Source of the DNA: JAFEDN01 sp963795715
GTDB lineage: Bacteria > Pseudomonadota > Gammaproteobacteria > Coxiellales > Coxiellaceae
Direction: 5' to 3'
Assembly: GCA_963795715.1 (NCBI GenBank)
Contig: CAWCIY010000003.1
Coordinates: 930,001 to 994,000, forward strand
Length of the DNA stretch: 64,000 nt
In this document: piece by piece, positions 36,034 to 44,960 of the stretch
Layout of the letters: each line of letters starts with the position of its first letter
How positions within the stretch are numbered: the stretch's first letter is position 1
Position numbers and translations under genes: made by a program
The notes under the pieces: model-generated
Seen by the model: the letters and a program-made list of their open reading frames with translations, nothing else
What the model was told of the DNA's origin: nothing
Databases searched by the model: none

Positions 36034-37185
36034 TTATTTCTGCGAACGGTGAGTGGCATCAGTATGCTTAAACCATTCTGCGAAACTTTCATCTTCTAGC
36101 ATATAAACACCGCGGCTGGATTGCCAAATAAACCCTTGTTCACGAAGCGATTGGATAGCTGTTTGTACTGATGAAATAGATAATGTTGATTCATTGATGG
36201 CTTGTTTATAATATTGCATCGATCCTTCAGAAAAGGGTGACCATGTTCGACCTTGTTCAATGAGTAAGGTCAAAATTGCTCGATGTAAAGTAGATAATGC
36301 ATTGAAGTCGTTTTCGAATTCTATCCAGATTTGACTATACCAAACTGACGCATCTTGTTTGAGTAAATCAGAAAAAGACTGAGCATCATGATTAATGGCC
36401 ACGCGCCCAACGATTTGACGCAGAATTTCTGGGCGATGGCCTATTAATTGAAATGCTTCCCACATGCTATCTTTACTAAATTGGTTATTGGCGGCTAAGG
36501 ATTGATTCACCTTATCAATAAAAAAATCGGTATAGTCTCGCCCTAATAAAGGAAAGGATGATATTTCAGAACCAAAGAAAGGCTGGTCTTTTTTTATAAC
36601 GAGCTGAGCAAGTTTATCCCGACTAGAACCTGTCAATACCAACATAAGATTAGGCAGTTTATGGGGGATATTGATTTGGTCGCGAGCCGATTTGATAGCA
36701 AACATAGTGTTGATTCCGTCGGGTGTAGTCAACGTGTGCTGAGCTTCATCAATAATGAGTAATACCGACTTATTGGCAAGGCGAATTAAATCCTTTAATA
36801 AATCAACCAAAGTAATATTATTCGGTAAACCTGGTTTTGAAAAATCCAATTCCAGAGTCTTAAGAATATTCACTTTCTGTAATCGAATGCGTTTAGTGAA
36901 CTGAGTTAACTTACTTTTTAGTGTGGCGATACTGGTTTTTAATGTTTCAGTAATCAGCAAAGCAGGGTTGGTTAATTTATTGGCCCATAAATCTACATAT
37001 ACCGTGAACCAGCCTCGAGATTGTGCTTCTGGTATTAAATCATTTATTAGAAAGGTGCTTTTCCCAACACGACGGGGCCCTACTAAAAATAGCCCAGAAG
37101 TTGCATTGGCAATACCTTTTCCTGCTAAGCTATCGCAATATGCTTGAGCAAGGTTTACTCTTTTAAAAGTAAGGTCATCTAGCAT
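36034..37185 (-). CDS. AAA-family ATPase (AAA+/ORC-like STAND type)
   Basis: A 383-residue cytoplasmic ATPase with Walker A GPRRVGKSTFL (~35-45) and Walker B VLLIIDEAQHTL (~145-156). A sensor-1-like LVLTGSSRDKL follows, then a C-terminal winged-helix segment (~300-375, with ESTLSISSVQTAIQSLREQG). Such proteins bind nucleic acid or act in mobile-element functions. It is the first gene of a two-gene unit with the ankyrin protein, so it may have a linked role. Confidence 0.85.
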   Translation of the reverse strand: MLDDLTFKRVNLAQAYCDSLAGKGIANATSGLFLVGPRRVGKSTFLINDLIPEAQSRGWFTVYVDLWANKLTNPALLITETLKTSIATLKSKLTQFTKRIRLQKVNILKTLELDFSKPGLPNNITLVDLLKDLIRLANKSVLLIIDEAQHTLTTPDGINTMFAIKSARDQINIPHKLPNLMLVLTGSSRDKLAQLVIKKDQPFFGSEISSFPLLGRDYTDFFIDKVNQSLAANNQFSKDSMWEAFQLIGHRPEILRQIVGRVAINHDAQSFSDLLKQDASVWYSQIWIEFENDFNALSTLHRAILTLLIEQGRTWSPFSEGSMQYYKQAINESTLSISSVQTAIQSLREQGFIWQSSRGVYMLEDESFAEWFKHTDATHRSQK

Positions 37186-37436
37186 AGAATCTCTTTATGT
37201 TAAATTATGTTGATTGAGATAATTTATGTAAACTAACATAATTCAGCGTAATTGACAATAGGGCCTCCTTTTATCAAAAAGAATTGACTTCGCTGGAACC
37301 GACGGTTGATCAAGACGAGAAAATTTATTTAAACTGCCATCCTCCATTGTTGATAGACCTGGTTAATTGATGATTAAAATTGTGTTATTATCAAATTTAG
37401 GGAACCCGTTCTGGAAATTAATAAGAGAAAATTTTT

Positions 37437-38432
37437 ATGAAGAGAATAAAGTATTTTTTAACGTCATTATTAATATTGTTAGCATTTATTAGTTCTGTTG
37501 GCAAAGCTTCACCCGAAATTTATCTTTTTTTGGGAAGAGGACCCGCAAGCTCGTATAAATTATTGTTGCAAAATCCCAATATTAAAGGGGCACAAATTAT
37601 CTATTACTGGAAAACGTTAGAACCCAAAGAAAATGTTTATAATTTTGATCTTATCAATGCTGATTTGAAATTCCTCCAGTCCATCCATAAGGAACTGTTT
37701 ATACAAATTCAGGATAGGTCTTTCGATCCTAAAATTATTCCTGTGCCGGATTATTTGTTGAATAAAAAATATAATAATGGTGTAGCGGAACAAATAGATT
37801 TTCCTGGCGAAGGACAACCATTATCGGCAGGATGGGTAGCAAAGCAATGGGAGCCTAATGTTCAAGATCGATTTCAAAAACTACTAAAGGCCCTGGGTCA
37901 GCAGTTTGATGGAAAAATTAAGGGAATTAATTTACCTGAAACTGCCATTGATCTTACCAAAAAGGAACAATCTGCATTTAATTGTAATCAGTATTTTGAT
38001 TCGATTATTAGCAATTTGCAGACATTGCGGCTGGCATTTAAGAATAGCGATGTTGTTCAATATGTTAATTTTATTCCTTGTGAGTGGAATGATGATCATC
38101 ATTACATGAGTAGATTGTTTAATTTTGCCAAAGCAAACAATATTGGACTGGGAGGGCCTGATGCTATCCCATATCGCCGCGGTCAAATGAAAAATAGTTA
38201 TCCTTTTTTCAATAAAAATCGGGGAAATTTACTGATTGCTTTCGCGGTACAAGAACCTGATTATACCTATACGAATCCTAAGACCGGTAAACATTTTACA
38301 GTTAAGGAATTATACAATTTTGCAACCATCTACTTAGGTGCAAATATTTTATTTTGGAATACTCAAGAACCTCAGTTTACCCAAGAGTTTTTGCCATTTT
38401 TGAATAGAGTTTATAATAAAAAACAAAATTAG
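37437..38432 (+). CDS. Secreted TIM-barrel protein, glycoside hydrolase-like
   Basis: 331 residues with a signal peptide (YFLTSLLILLAFISSVGKAS). The mature part opens with IYLFLGRGP and contains GAQIIYYWKTLEPKENVYNF, the 'Y.W..lEP..G.Y.f' pattern of beta-galactosidase-like (clan A) barrels. Candidate catalytic Glu residues are in GINLPETAID (~residue 172) and AVQEPDYTY (~residue 273), at positions fitting strands 4 and 7. I cannot name the GH family. AAGAGAAA precedes ATG 37437. It may degrade host or amoebal glycans. Confidence 0.65.
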   Translation: MKRIKYFLTSLLILLAFISSVGKASPEIYLFLGRGPASSYKLLLQNPNIKGAQIIYYWKTLEPKENVYNFDLINADLKFLQSIHKELFIQIQDRSFDPKIIPVPDYLLNKKYNNGVAEQIDFPGEGQPLSAGWVAKQWEPNVQDRFQKLLKALGQQFDGKIKGINLPETAIDLTKKEQSAFNCNQYFDSIISNLQTLRLAFKNSDVVQYVNFIPCEWNDDHHYMSRLFNFAKANNIGLGGPDAIPYRRGQMKNSYPFFNKNRGNLLIAFAVQEPDYTYTNPKTGKHFTVKELYNFATIYLGANILFWNTQEPQFTQEFLPFLNRVYNKKQN

Positions 38433-38575
38433 CTTTAATATTGTCGCTAATTTCACACTTTTGAATTGTAATAGCTCTTCTCGCGACGGAGGCAACTGCT
38501 GAATATAAAAGCGCTGCGTTATTTTCTTCGTCATCGCCTCGTGTTACCATAAAACGACATGCAAAGGGGAATGCT

Positions 38576-39199
38576 ATGAGCAATCCAATCCATTCTTACG
38601 AGCCTCTCACTTCCGAGAATGCGGCACTCGTTCTCGTTGATCATCAGGTCGGACTGATGACGGGTGTCCGCGATTATTCAACCGGCGAGTTGAAACACAA
38701 CGTGGTAGCCTTGGCTAAAGCGGCCAAGGCGCTGAAGCTGCCGATTATTGTCACGACGACTGCCCGCGATAGCATGTGGGGGCCAACGTTTCCCGAACTC
38801 ATCGAAGCGCTGCCAGGCTTGGAAATAATCGATCGCTCGTCGGTCAACGCCTTCGACGACGAACGCGTGGCTCGCGCCGTCGCAGCGACCGGTCGCAAGA
38901 AACTGATCTTCGCCGGTATCTCTCTGGAAGTCTGCGCGGCTTTTCCGGCCATCACCGCCGTGGGCAAAGGGCTGGATGCGTATGTAGCAGTCGACGCCTC
39001 GGGAACCTTTAGCGAAACCAAACGCCAGGCCGGGCTCCTGCGAATGATTCAAGCCGGCGTTGTTGTCTCCGGCTATGCAACATTGATGGTGGAAATCCTA
39101 AAGGACAACGCGCGGCCAGAGGCTGGGAAGGTCTACGAGGCTCTGGACATGCCGTGGGCCAAGCTCGTGGGTCAGATCGCCCAGGCCTACCGGAAATAA
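38576..39199 (+). CDS. Isochorismatase-family hydrolase (YcaC-like)
   Basis: A 207-residue cysteine hydrolase of the isochorismatase superfamily. The catalytic Asp is in LVLVDHQVGLMTGV, the Lys region is RSSVNAFDDERV, and the nucleophile block is FAGISLEVCAAFPAITAVG (Cys ~122). It resembles E. coli YcaC, whose substrate is unknown. GC is near 57-60%, far above the ~38% of its surroundings, and codon use is GC-rich. It is convergent with the crotonase gene (gap of 3 bases), forming an imported pair. AGGGGA precedes the ATG. Confidence 0.92.
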   Translation: MSNPIHSYEPLTSENAALVLVDHQVGLMTGVRDYSTGELKHNVVALAKAAKALKLPIIVTTTARDSMWGPTFPELIEALPGLEIIDRSSVNAFDDERVARAVAATGRKKLIFAGISLEVCAAFPAITAVGKGLDAYVAVDASGTFSETKRQAGLLRMIQAGVVVSGYATLMVEILKDNARPEAGKVYEALDMPWAKLVGQIAQAYRK

Positions 39200-39202
39200 A
39201 CA

Positions 39203-39982
39203 TTATCGGCTCTTTGATTGCTTCGATTTTACCAGGGCGGCCGATGATGCTCCTTCGAGCGATAGTCCATAACCCACCTCGCGCACGATACGCTCTTTTA
39301 GTGGTTGGATGAAGTGAATACGGGTATTTCGGCGCGTCACTTCTGGAGCTTGCAGGTACAAATCGGCCAGTTCCCGAGCGCGGGCCACTGCCTTTCCGTT
39401 CGGTACTAACTCTGCAACAACTCCCCATTCGTATGCGCTTCGGGCTGAGAGTGGCTGTGGGTTGAACAGAAATGCCTCGGCTCGACCTGGCCCAGCTCGA
39501 TAACTCCACGTTGTAAAGATTCCGTCCCCCGGCGTGACTCCAACGGCATAGTGGCCGACGTCCTGGAATGTCGCACCCTCAGCCGCTACGATAATATTAG
39601 CGAGGAGTGCATAGTCTGAGTGGATATGGGCACGTCCCTCGACAGCCGCGATCACTGGAACCCTGATGTTCGCAATGTTCTCCAAAGACTGGAGGCCTTC
39701 GTCGTGAATTCTGCTCCAGACGCCCGGGTCAGCGACGTCTCCGAATGACGCCCAGTCTACGTCACCAATGAAATTCCCACCGGCGCCGGTCATGATGACA
39801 AGCTTGTTTGCACGGTCTTGCCCGATTCTGTGAAAGGCATCAACAAACTCCGTATGAGCTTGCGCGTTCATGATGAACGGGCCGCCGTCGCTATGGAACT
39901 CGGCTACCAGCACACCTTTGGCATCACGCGACAGTTTCAAATGGCGATACACGGCAAAGTAATCAGCTTGAAGTGTTTGCAT
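39203..39982 (-). CDS. Enoyl-CoA hydratase/isomerase (crotonase) family protein
   Basis: 259 residues with the crotonase fold. The oxyanion-hole region is KLVIMTGAGGNFIGDVDWAS, followed by IRVPVIAAVEGRAHIHSDYA and GVTPGDGIFTTWSYRAGPGR. In place of the usual GG-N-P-Gly loop it has EGRAHIHSD, closest to 6-oxocamphor hydrolase-type members that cleave C-C bonds in diketones rather than hydrate CoA esters; this is an inference. GC is high like the isochorismatase. GAGGA lies before ATG 39982. Confidence 0.85.
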   Translation of the reverse strand: MQTLQADYFAVYRHLKLSRDAKGVLVAEFHSDGGPFIMNAQAHTEFVDAFHRIGQDRANKLVIMTGAGGNFIGDVDWASFGDVADPGVWSRIHDEGLQSLENIANIRVPVIAAVEGRAHIHSDYALLANIIVAAEGATFQDVGHYAVGVTPGDGIFTTWSYRAGPGRAEAFLFNPQPLSARSAYEWGVVAELVPNGKAVARARELADLYLQAPEVTRRNTRIHFIQPLKERIVREVGYGLSLEGASSAALVKSKQSKSR

Positions 39983-40058
39983 GGAGTTTTCCTCAATGGA
40001 CTATAATGACATTATAGATTCATTTTTTTAAAACACCAATGGAATGCTAGAGAAATCC

Positions 40059-40233
40059 TAGGGCTGTCTCAAGAAATCCACTGAACGTCATTAATGGGTC
40101 AATCTTGAACAAAAAATCTCCTCAAAATGCTCACATACCTATGTATGCTGCGCTTTTTCGTCGATTTTTTGTCCAACCTTGACCCATTACTGACGTTCTC
40201 ATACAGTCAAAATTTTTCTTGGGACAGCCCTGA
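40059..40233. mobile_element. MITE, ~175 bp, with 10-bp target duplication
   Basis: The ends GGGCTGTCTCAAGAA and TTCTTGGGACAGCCC are inverted, and the pairing continues inward for ~65 bases (GGGTCAA...CTTGACCC; ACAAAAAATC...GATTTTTTGT). It contains no gene. AGAGAAATCC flanks it on both sides (40049-40058 and 40234-40243), a perfect 10-bp direct repeat, as made by IS4-type transposases. The element ends just before the decayed SDR gene's ribosome site. Confidence 0.85.
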
Positions 40234-40256
40234 GAGAAATCCAAAGGAATGAAATA

Positions 40257-40951
40257 TGAAACCAAACGAGAAAAGCAGTTGTGGCTGGTGCAACAGGAAT
40301 TATTGGCCGAGCCATTACTCAAGCGCTCACTGTTGATCTACTCGATAAAGAACAATCTCTCCGCCAATTTGCTTCTCTGACTGAAGTTACCCATTTGTTT
40401 TATTCAGCTTATATACCATATCGTACTTATGCCGAAGAAATAACACCCAATCTTGCGTTGTTAGTTAACGTGATTGAAGGACTTGAAGCTGCAGGCGCTC
40501 CATTGCAACATGTCACTCTGGTGACAGGCGCAAAGTATTATGGTGTCCATCTTGGTCCTATACCCACGCCAGCTCGAGAGGAACAACCAACTACCATTGG
40601 TCCGATTTTTAATCGCGTTCAAGAGGATTATCTTCGTTCACGTAAAAAGCTCAATGGCGATGGACGAATCTCATTGCGACTCATCTAACTGGTTTTGCAA
40701 CAGGAAATCCAATGAATCTGGCGCTTGCGATTGGTACGTATGCCGGCATCGTCAAAGAGTTAGGATTACCTCTTTATTTCCCAGGATCAAGAGTTGCCTT
40801 TGAGACCATGACTCAGATCATTGATGCAGATCAAGTAGGACAAGCAGCGCTTTGGGCTGCTACAACGGATGGAGCAAGTGATCAAGTCTTAAATATTGCG
40901 AATGGTGATCCAACCCGTTGGTCTTTGTTCTGGCCTGAGATTGCGGCTTAT
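40257..40951 (+). pseudogene. SDR-family NAD(P)-dependent reductase (PRISE-like), decayed
   Basis: Pieces of a PRISE-type short-chain dehydrogenase lie in order. The glycine-rich VVAGATGIIGRAI near 40275 is out of frame with the ATG at 40257 (AAAGGA upstream). DLLDKEQSLRQF and VTHLFYSAYIPY follow after a ~30-residue deletion. The active-site block VTLVTGAKYYGVHLGP comes next. After a frameshift near 40680 come GFATGNPMNLALAIG-type sequence (the GNP block) and VLNIANGDPTRWSLFWPEIA. At 40952 it joins a DUF6398 remnant, so the C-terminus is lost. It is non-functional. Confidence 0.75.
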
Positions 40952-41408
40952 ATGAAAGTCCGTTATGATGAAATTACCACATTAATCCATCAATACTGTT
41001 CTCAAAAATTAAACGAAGAATACGCGCAGTTATCAAAAAGCGCAACGGCTATGCTCTCTCGAAAAAAACAAGTCCTTTGATGACAGGTTCTGCAGCTACC
41101 TGGGCTTATGGAATTATTTATGCCATTGGCTTTGTGAATTTCCTCCAAGATAAAAGCTCTTCTCCCTATGTCAGCGCTACAGAGTTAGCTGACGCTTTCG
41201 ATATCGCTCAAGCACGGCAGGAAATAAGTCAAAACAAATCCGTGACTTGCAAAAAATGCGTCAATTTGATCATCGCTGGACCTTGCCCAGCCGCATTGCT
41301 GACTCCCCTATGGCTTGGATGATTACTTTTAATGGGTTTATCGTTGATGCCAAGCAGTTAGATCGAGAAATTCAAGAAATCGCTTATCAAAAAGGCTTGA
41401 TTCCTTAA
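40952..41408 (+). pseudogene. DUF6398 protein, second (decayed) copy
   Basis: Starting at MKVRYDEITT, this encodes a diverged copy of the DUF6398 protein at 42356-42874, in the opposite orientation. Shared blocks are YCSQKLNEEYAQLSKSATA, then (after a frameshift at ~41072) TGSAATWAYGIIYAIGFVNF, and after another at ~41225 the DHRWTLPSR region and FNGFIVDAKQLDREIQEIAY. It ends at GLIP, nine residues short of the intact copy. Its first residues are fused to the end of the SDR remnant. Confidence 0.75.
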
Positions 41409-41934
41409 AGTGAGATATAAGTAAACTCAGGCAGAAATGTACGTTGGAATGAGGTAATTGTTATTACTGTCCACATTATATTGACCTGATTCTATCGGAT
41501 AGGGTAAGAAAATGGTAGTGTTGGCGGTCCTGCACTGGATTTCCCGGGACGGTAATGGTGATTTCTATTCGGCGGTATTACTATGCGTAGTGAGGTAAAC
41601 GTTACACGGTGAATAGCCTGAAAAAACCGGTGTCGTTTCCTCATATAAAATTCCTTTTGTATTATTAGTTAATTTTAGAAATTATTGCAGATGTGATTAT
41701 CTTTATATTTCCGGTAATATTTGTATATATAGTAGTTTCTGTATAAATAGAAATAATTGTAAGGCGATTACTATATAGGTGCCAGACCAGGCTGATTTTC
41801 TTATTTATAATGATAAAACAAATTGTTATAAAGCAACATCTGGGGAAGGTAGGCTTGACCCCAATGGCTGCGGGTCGCTATCACTGGTGTGAATTAATTT
41901 TCTAGTATAGAATAATCGTTTTGGAATTTGGATT
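41409..41934. other. Degenerate region upstream of rhuM
   Basis: No intact gene. A 37-codon + strand frame at 41779-41892 (DQADFLIYNDKTNCYKATS, with GCG near the end) looks like the C-terminus of a small secreted Cys protein. Its upstream part is broken by stops. On the minus strand a short frame follows AAAGGAATTTT at ~41650. Neither can be assigned. Confidence 0.3.
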
Positions 41935-42355
41935 ATGACTGACAAATTTGTTTCTGCCCAAGATATGGGCGAAATACTTATATCAAGCTGAAGATGGTTT
42001 GACTCGGATAGAAGTACGTATTGTTAAGGATACCGTTTGGCTTTCCCTTAATCAACTAGCAGTATTGTTTCAACGTGATAAGTCAGTGATTTCACGTCAT
42101 ATTTCAAATGTGTTTGAAGATGAAGAGCTTTCTCCAACCTCAGTTGTTGCAAATTATGCAACGACTGCAAGTGATGGGAAAATTTACCAAGTAGACTATT
42201 ATAATCTCGATATGATTATCTCTATTGGGTATCGTGTAAAATCTCATCGCGGTATACAGTTTCGGATTTGGGCGACTCAGCATTTACGTGAATACCTTAT
42301 TAAAGGTTTTGCTATATAGTCGCTGGCGCGAAATTCCAAACAATTTGATAAGGAA

Positions 42356-42874
42356 TTACGCTTGATCAGCATAAATATAAGGGATTAATCCTTTTTGATA
42401 AGCGATTTCTTGAATTTCTCGATCTAGCTGCCTGGCGTCGACGATAAATCCATTAAAAGTAATCATCCAAGTCATAGGAGAGTGGGCGATGCGGCTGGGC
42501 AAAGTCCATCGATGATCGAATTGACGCATTTTTAACAAGTCACGAATTTGCTTTGACTTATTGCCTGCAGTGGATTGGGCGATGCCAAAAGCGCTGGCTA
42601 GCTCTGTGGCGCTGACAGAAGGGGAAGAGCTTTTATCTTGAAGAAAATTCACAAAGCCAATAGCATAAATAATTCCGCAAGCCCAGGTGGCTGCAGAACC
42701 TGTCACCAGAGGACTGGGTTTTTTTCGACAAAGTGTAGCCGTTGCACTTTTTGATAATTGCGCGTACTCTTCGTTCAATTTTTGAGAACAATATTGCTCA
42801 ATTAAAATTGTAATCTCATCATACCGAACTTTCATATGAGCCGGGACAGAAAGAGATAAATTGGCTTTTGGCAT
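42356..42874 (-). CDS. DUF6398 protein carried inside the IS element
   Basis: A 172-residue protein matching DUF6398: KVRYDEITILIEQYCSQKLN, RKKPSPLVTGSAATWACGII, SATELASAFGIAQSTAGNKS and GFIVDARQLDREIQEIAYQ. The middle (ELASAFGIAQSTAGNKSKQI) reads like a helix-turn-helix, so it may bind DNA. GGAG precedes ATG 42874. It lies between the left terminal repeat and the transposase start and is intact. A decayed inverted copy lies at 40952-41408. The function is unknown. Confidence 0.8.
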   Translation of the reverse strand: MPKANLSLSVPAHMKVRYDEITILIEQYCSQKLNEEYAQLSKSATATLCRKKPSPLVTGSAATWACGIIYAIGFVNFLQDKSSSPSVSATELASAFGIAQSTAGNKSKQIRDLLKMRQFDHRWTLPSRIAHSPMTWMITFNGFIVDARQLDREIQEIAYQKGLIPYIYADQA

Positions 42875-42918
42875 GGTAAGTCACTCCACAGGATAAAAAA
42901 GATAAGGATAATAGGATT

Positions 42919-44302
42919 ATGAGTATTTGTCATTCAGGATTAACAGAAAAAGTTTACGGAAGGACGGTCACTATCGCCATCACACAAGCACACCCCTTAA
43001 TTCGGCTAGCCAATGCATTACCCTGGGAAGAGCTTGCAGAATGGGTGATGCCCGATTTAATGATGACAGCTAAGAAGAAATGGTGGGTGGGCAGACCATT
43101 GAGTTTAAGAATCCATTTGGGAGCTTATTTATTACAACAACTTTTTAATAAGACTGATCGTCAAACTGAGTACAGTATAAAGGGATAATGCGGCTTATCA
43201 ATTATTTTGTGGGAAAGAGGTTGTGAAGAAATGGAGCTGTCCTGACCATACTAAAATTGAAGAATTTCGTTCTCGCCTTTCAGCGGGAACACAACAGCAA
43301 TTGGCGAACCAATTGACGCGGATTGCCACTCAACTGGGTTTTTCAAAAGCAGAACAACTCGACATTGACTCAACGATTCAGGAAGCGAATATCAGTTATC
43401 CTTCGGATGTTAATTTATTGGGAAAATTAACAGCAAAAGTAAAGAAAGTTCGTGATTATTTGATGACCCACGCCAAGCAATTATGCCCAGAGTTAGCTGA
43501 AGTGGATTTAAAAAAAGTGAAATCTCAAATGAGGGAGTATTTTTTTAATAAACCGAATAACACCCAAGAAAAACAATCATTACAACGGAAGCTATGGCAT
43601 ACAGTTTATGCTGAAGTCAAACAGACATTAAGATTTTGTCAGAATTTTGAAGAAAGCTCGGCTAAATTCAATCCTCCTTGGAATATTTGCACTGCTATTT
43701 CACAAATCAAAGAACATGGGAAAAAATATTTATTGGATGCTTCTCATTTTATCAGAAAAGGAGCACTAAAATCAGGTAAAATACTCGCCTTTCATGCGAA
43801 GGCAGTATCCTGTTTTAATAAAAATAAATTAGATCGCTGGTTACAATTTGGCAGGAATTTTCAATTAGGGAGAGTGAATGGAAACTTTTTTATTGTGGGT
43901 CGTTGTGAAACAGTGCGACAAGAAGACAAAAAGTCAATTCATTCAATGATAAGATTACATCAAGAATTATTTTCTGGAATCACATTGGAATCTGTGACAG
44001 CCGATAAAGGTTACTATTCTAAAGCAAATGAAAAAGCTTTAAAGGCTATCGATGTTAAGGAATTAGGTTTACAAAAACCTGGGCGTAAAAAAACGAGCAC
44101 CGATACGGGTGTTTCAGAAAAATTAGTCAATCGACGCGCTGGCATTGAACCTCTCATTGGCCATATTAAACATCTCGGACAATTAGGAAAAAGTAGAATG
44201 AAATCTGATAAAGCAACTGAAGCTGCTGGTTATGCTGCAGTCATGGGATTTAATGCCAGACAGCTCATGCGCTATTTAACGGGAGCTGCTGTATGTAAAT
44301 AA
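42919..44302 (+). pseudogene. IS5-superfamily transposase, frameshifted
   Basis: The first frame (42919-43188; PLIRLANALPWEELAEWVMP, LSLRIHLGAYLLQQLFNKTD) is the DUF772-type N-terminus. The frame changes at AAAGGGATAA (~43180), and reading continues DNAAYQLFCGKEVVKKW to 44302 with LDIDSTIQEANISYPSDVNL and the DDE C-terminal RRAGIEPLIGHIKHLGQLGK. The shift needed is +1, unlike the -1 slippage used by many IS5 relatives, so a one-base indel is more likely than programmed frameshifting. Otherwise it is complete. Confidence 0.8.
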
Positions 44303-44872
44303 TTTCGCGCCAGCGACTATATATGCCACCAGTATTGATTATGATCCACATACGGATACTTCGCAGCAATTTTTTAAGGTTGTACAAAATAAAATGCACT
44401 GGGCTGCTCATGGTCATACTGCTGCAGAAATTGTTGTAAACCGCGCCAATGCTAATAAACCACTTATGGGTTTAACTTCTCATACTGGTAAAATACCTAA
44501 ACGATCTGACGTGGTGATAGCTAAAAATTATTTGAATGAGAATGAGCTGGATAATCTTAATCGCATTGTTTCTTTTTATCTGGAGTTCGCTGAACTACAA
44601 GCCAAAAATCGCCGCGCTATGTATATGAAAGATTGGATCAGCAAGCTAGACGATTTTCTGCGGTTAAGCGAACATGAAATTTTAACCCACGCTGGCAAAA
44701 TCAGCCATGAAGATGCGCTTGCTCATGCTAATGCTGAATTTGATAAATTTAAAAAGCGTCAGATTGAAGAAAAAAGTCCAGTGGAAATCGATTTTGAAAA
44801 TAATCTGAAGAAATTAGAGCAGATGGCAATGAAGATTGGGAACTAAGACCAGAAAACAAATTGTTCAAAAAT

Positions 44873-44914
44873 TGGGCCCACTAGGACTCGAACCTAGGAC
44901 CAAAAGATTATGAG
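44873..44914 (-). other. 3'-half tRNA-Met(CAU)-like fragment (possible att remnant)
   Basis: Read on the minus strand, the segment runs from an anticodon loop CTCATAA through a perfect T arm (CCTAGGTTCGAGTCCTAG) to the acceptor strand TGGGCCCA. The 5' half and the 5' strand of the anticodon stem do not match a tRNA. A tRNA 3' half without its 5' half is what integrase-mediated insertion leaves at an element's far end. It is followed (minus strand) by ATTTTTGAACAATT, which recurs at ~58346. Confidence 0.65.
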
Positions 44915-44960
44915 TCAGTTCTTCTGGCGAATAATCCATGGTTTTAAAGCCCATAATATT

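Larger units (their letters stand above)
42313..44323. mobile_element. IS5-like element (2011 bp) with a passenger DUF6398 gene
   Basis: Perfect 23-bp terminal inverted repeats start TATATAGTCGCTGGCGCGAA (42313-42335 and, inverted, 44301-44323). The ends abut rhuM sequence on both sides. Inside are a transposase (+) in two frames and a divergently transcribed DUF6398 gene (-), separated by only 44 bases. The host gene has lost ~45 codons at the junction, so a clear target duplication is not expected. Confidence 0.85.
41935..44846 (+). pseudogene. RhuM-family protein, split by an IS element
   Basis: The N-terminal part (MTDKFVSAQDMGEILI, then after a frameshift at ~41975 YQAEDGLTRIEVRIV and WATQHLREYLIKGFA) and the C-terminal part (YATSIDYDPHTDTSQQFF, AAHGHTAAEIVVNRA, MGLTSHTGKIPKRSDV) belong to one RhuM-type protein (~330 residues). 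About 45 residues between KGFA and YATS are missing, and the IS at 42313-44323 sits exactly there. The family was named in a Salmonella pathogenicity island and is common in toxin/defence neighbourhoods; its activity is not established. Confidence 0.85.

Noticed and set aside
38674..39509. Long open frames antisense to the isochorismatase and crotonase genes
   Set aside because: They are by-products of GC-rich codon use; they have Arg/Ala/Ser-rich low-complexity products, no ribosome sites and overlap clear coding genes.
43160..43230. Programmed frameshifting between the two transposase frames
   Set aside because: The second frame is +1 relative to the first and there is no A6G-type -1 slippery site, so a simple indel is more likely.
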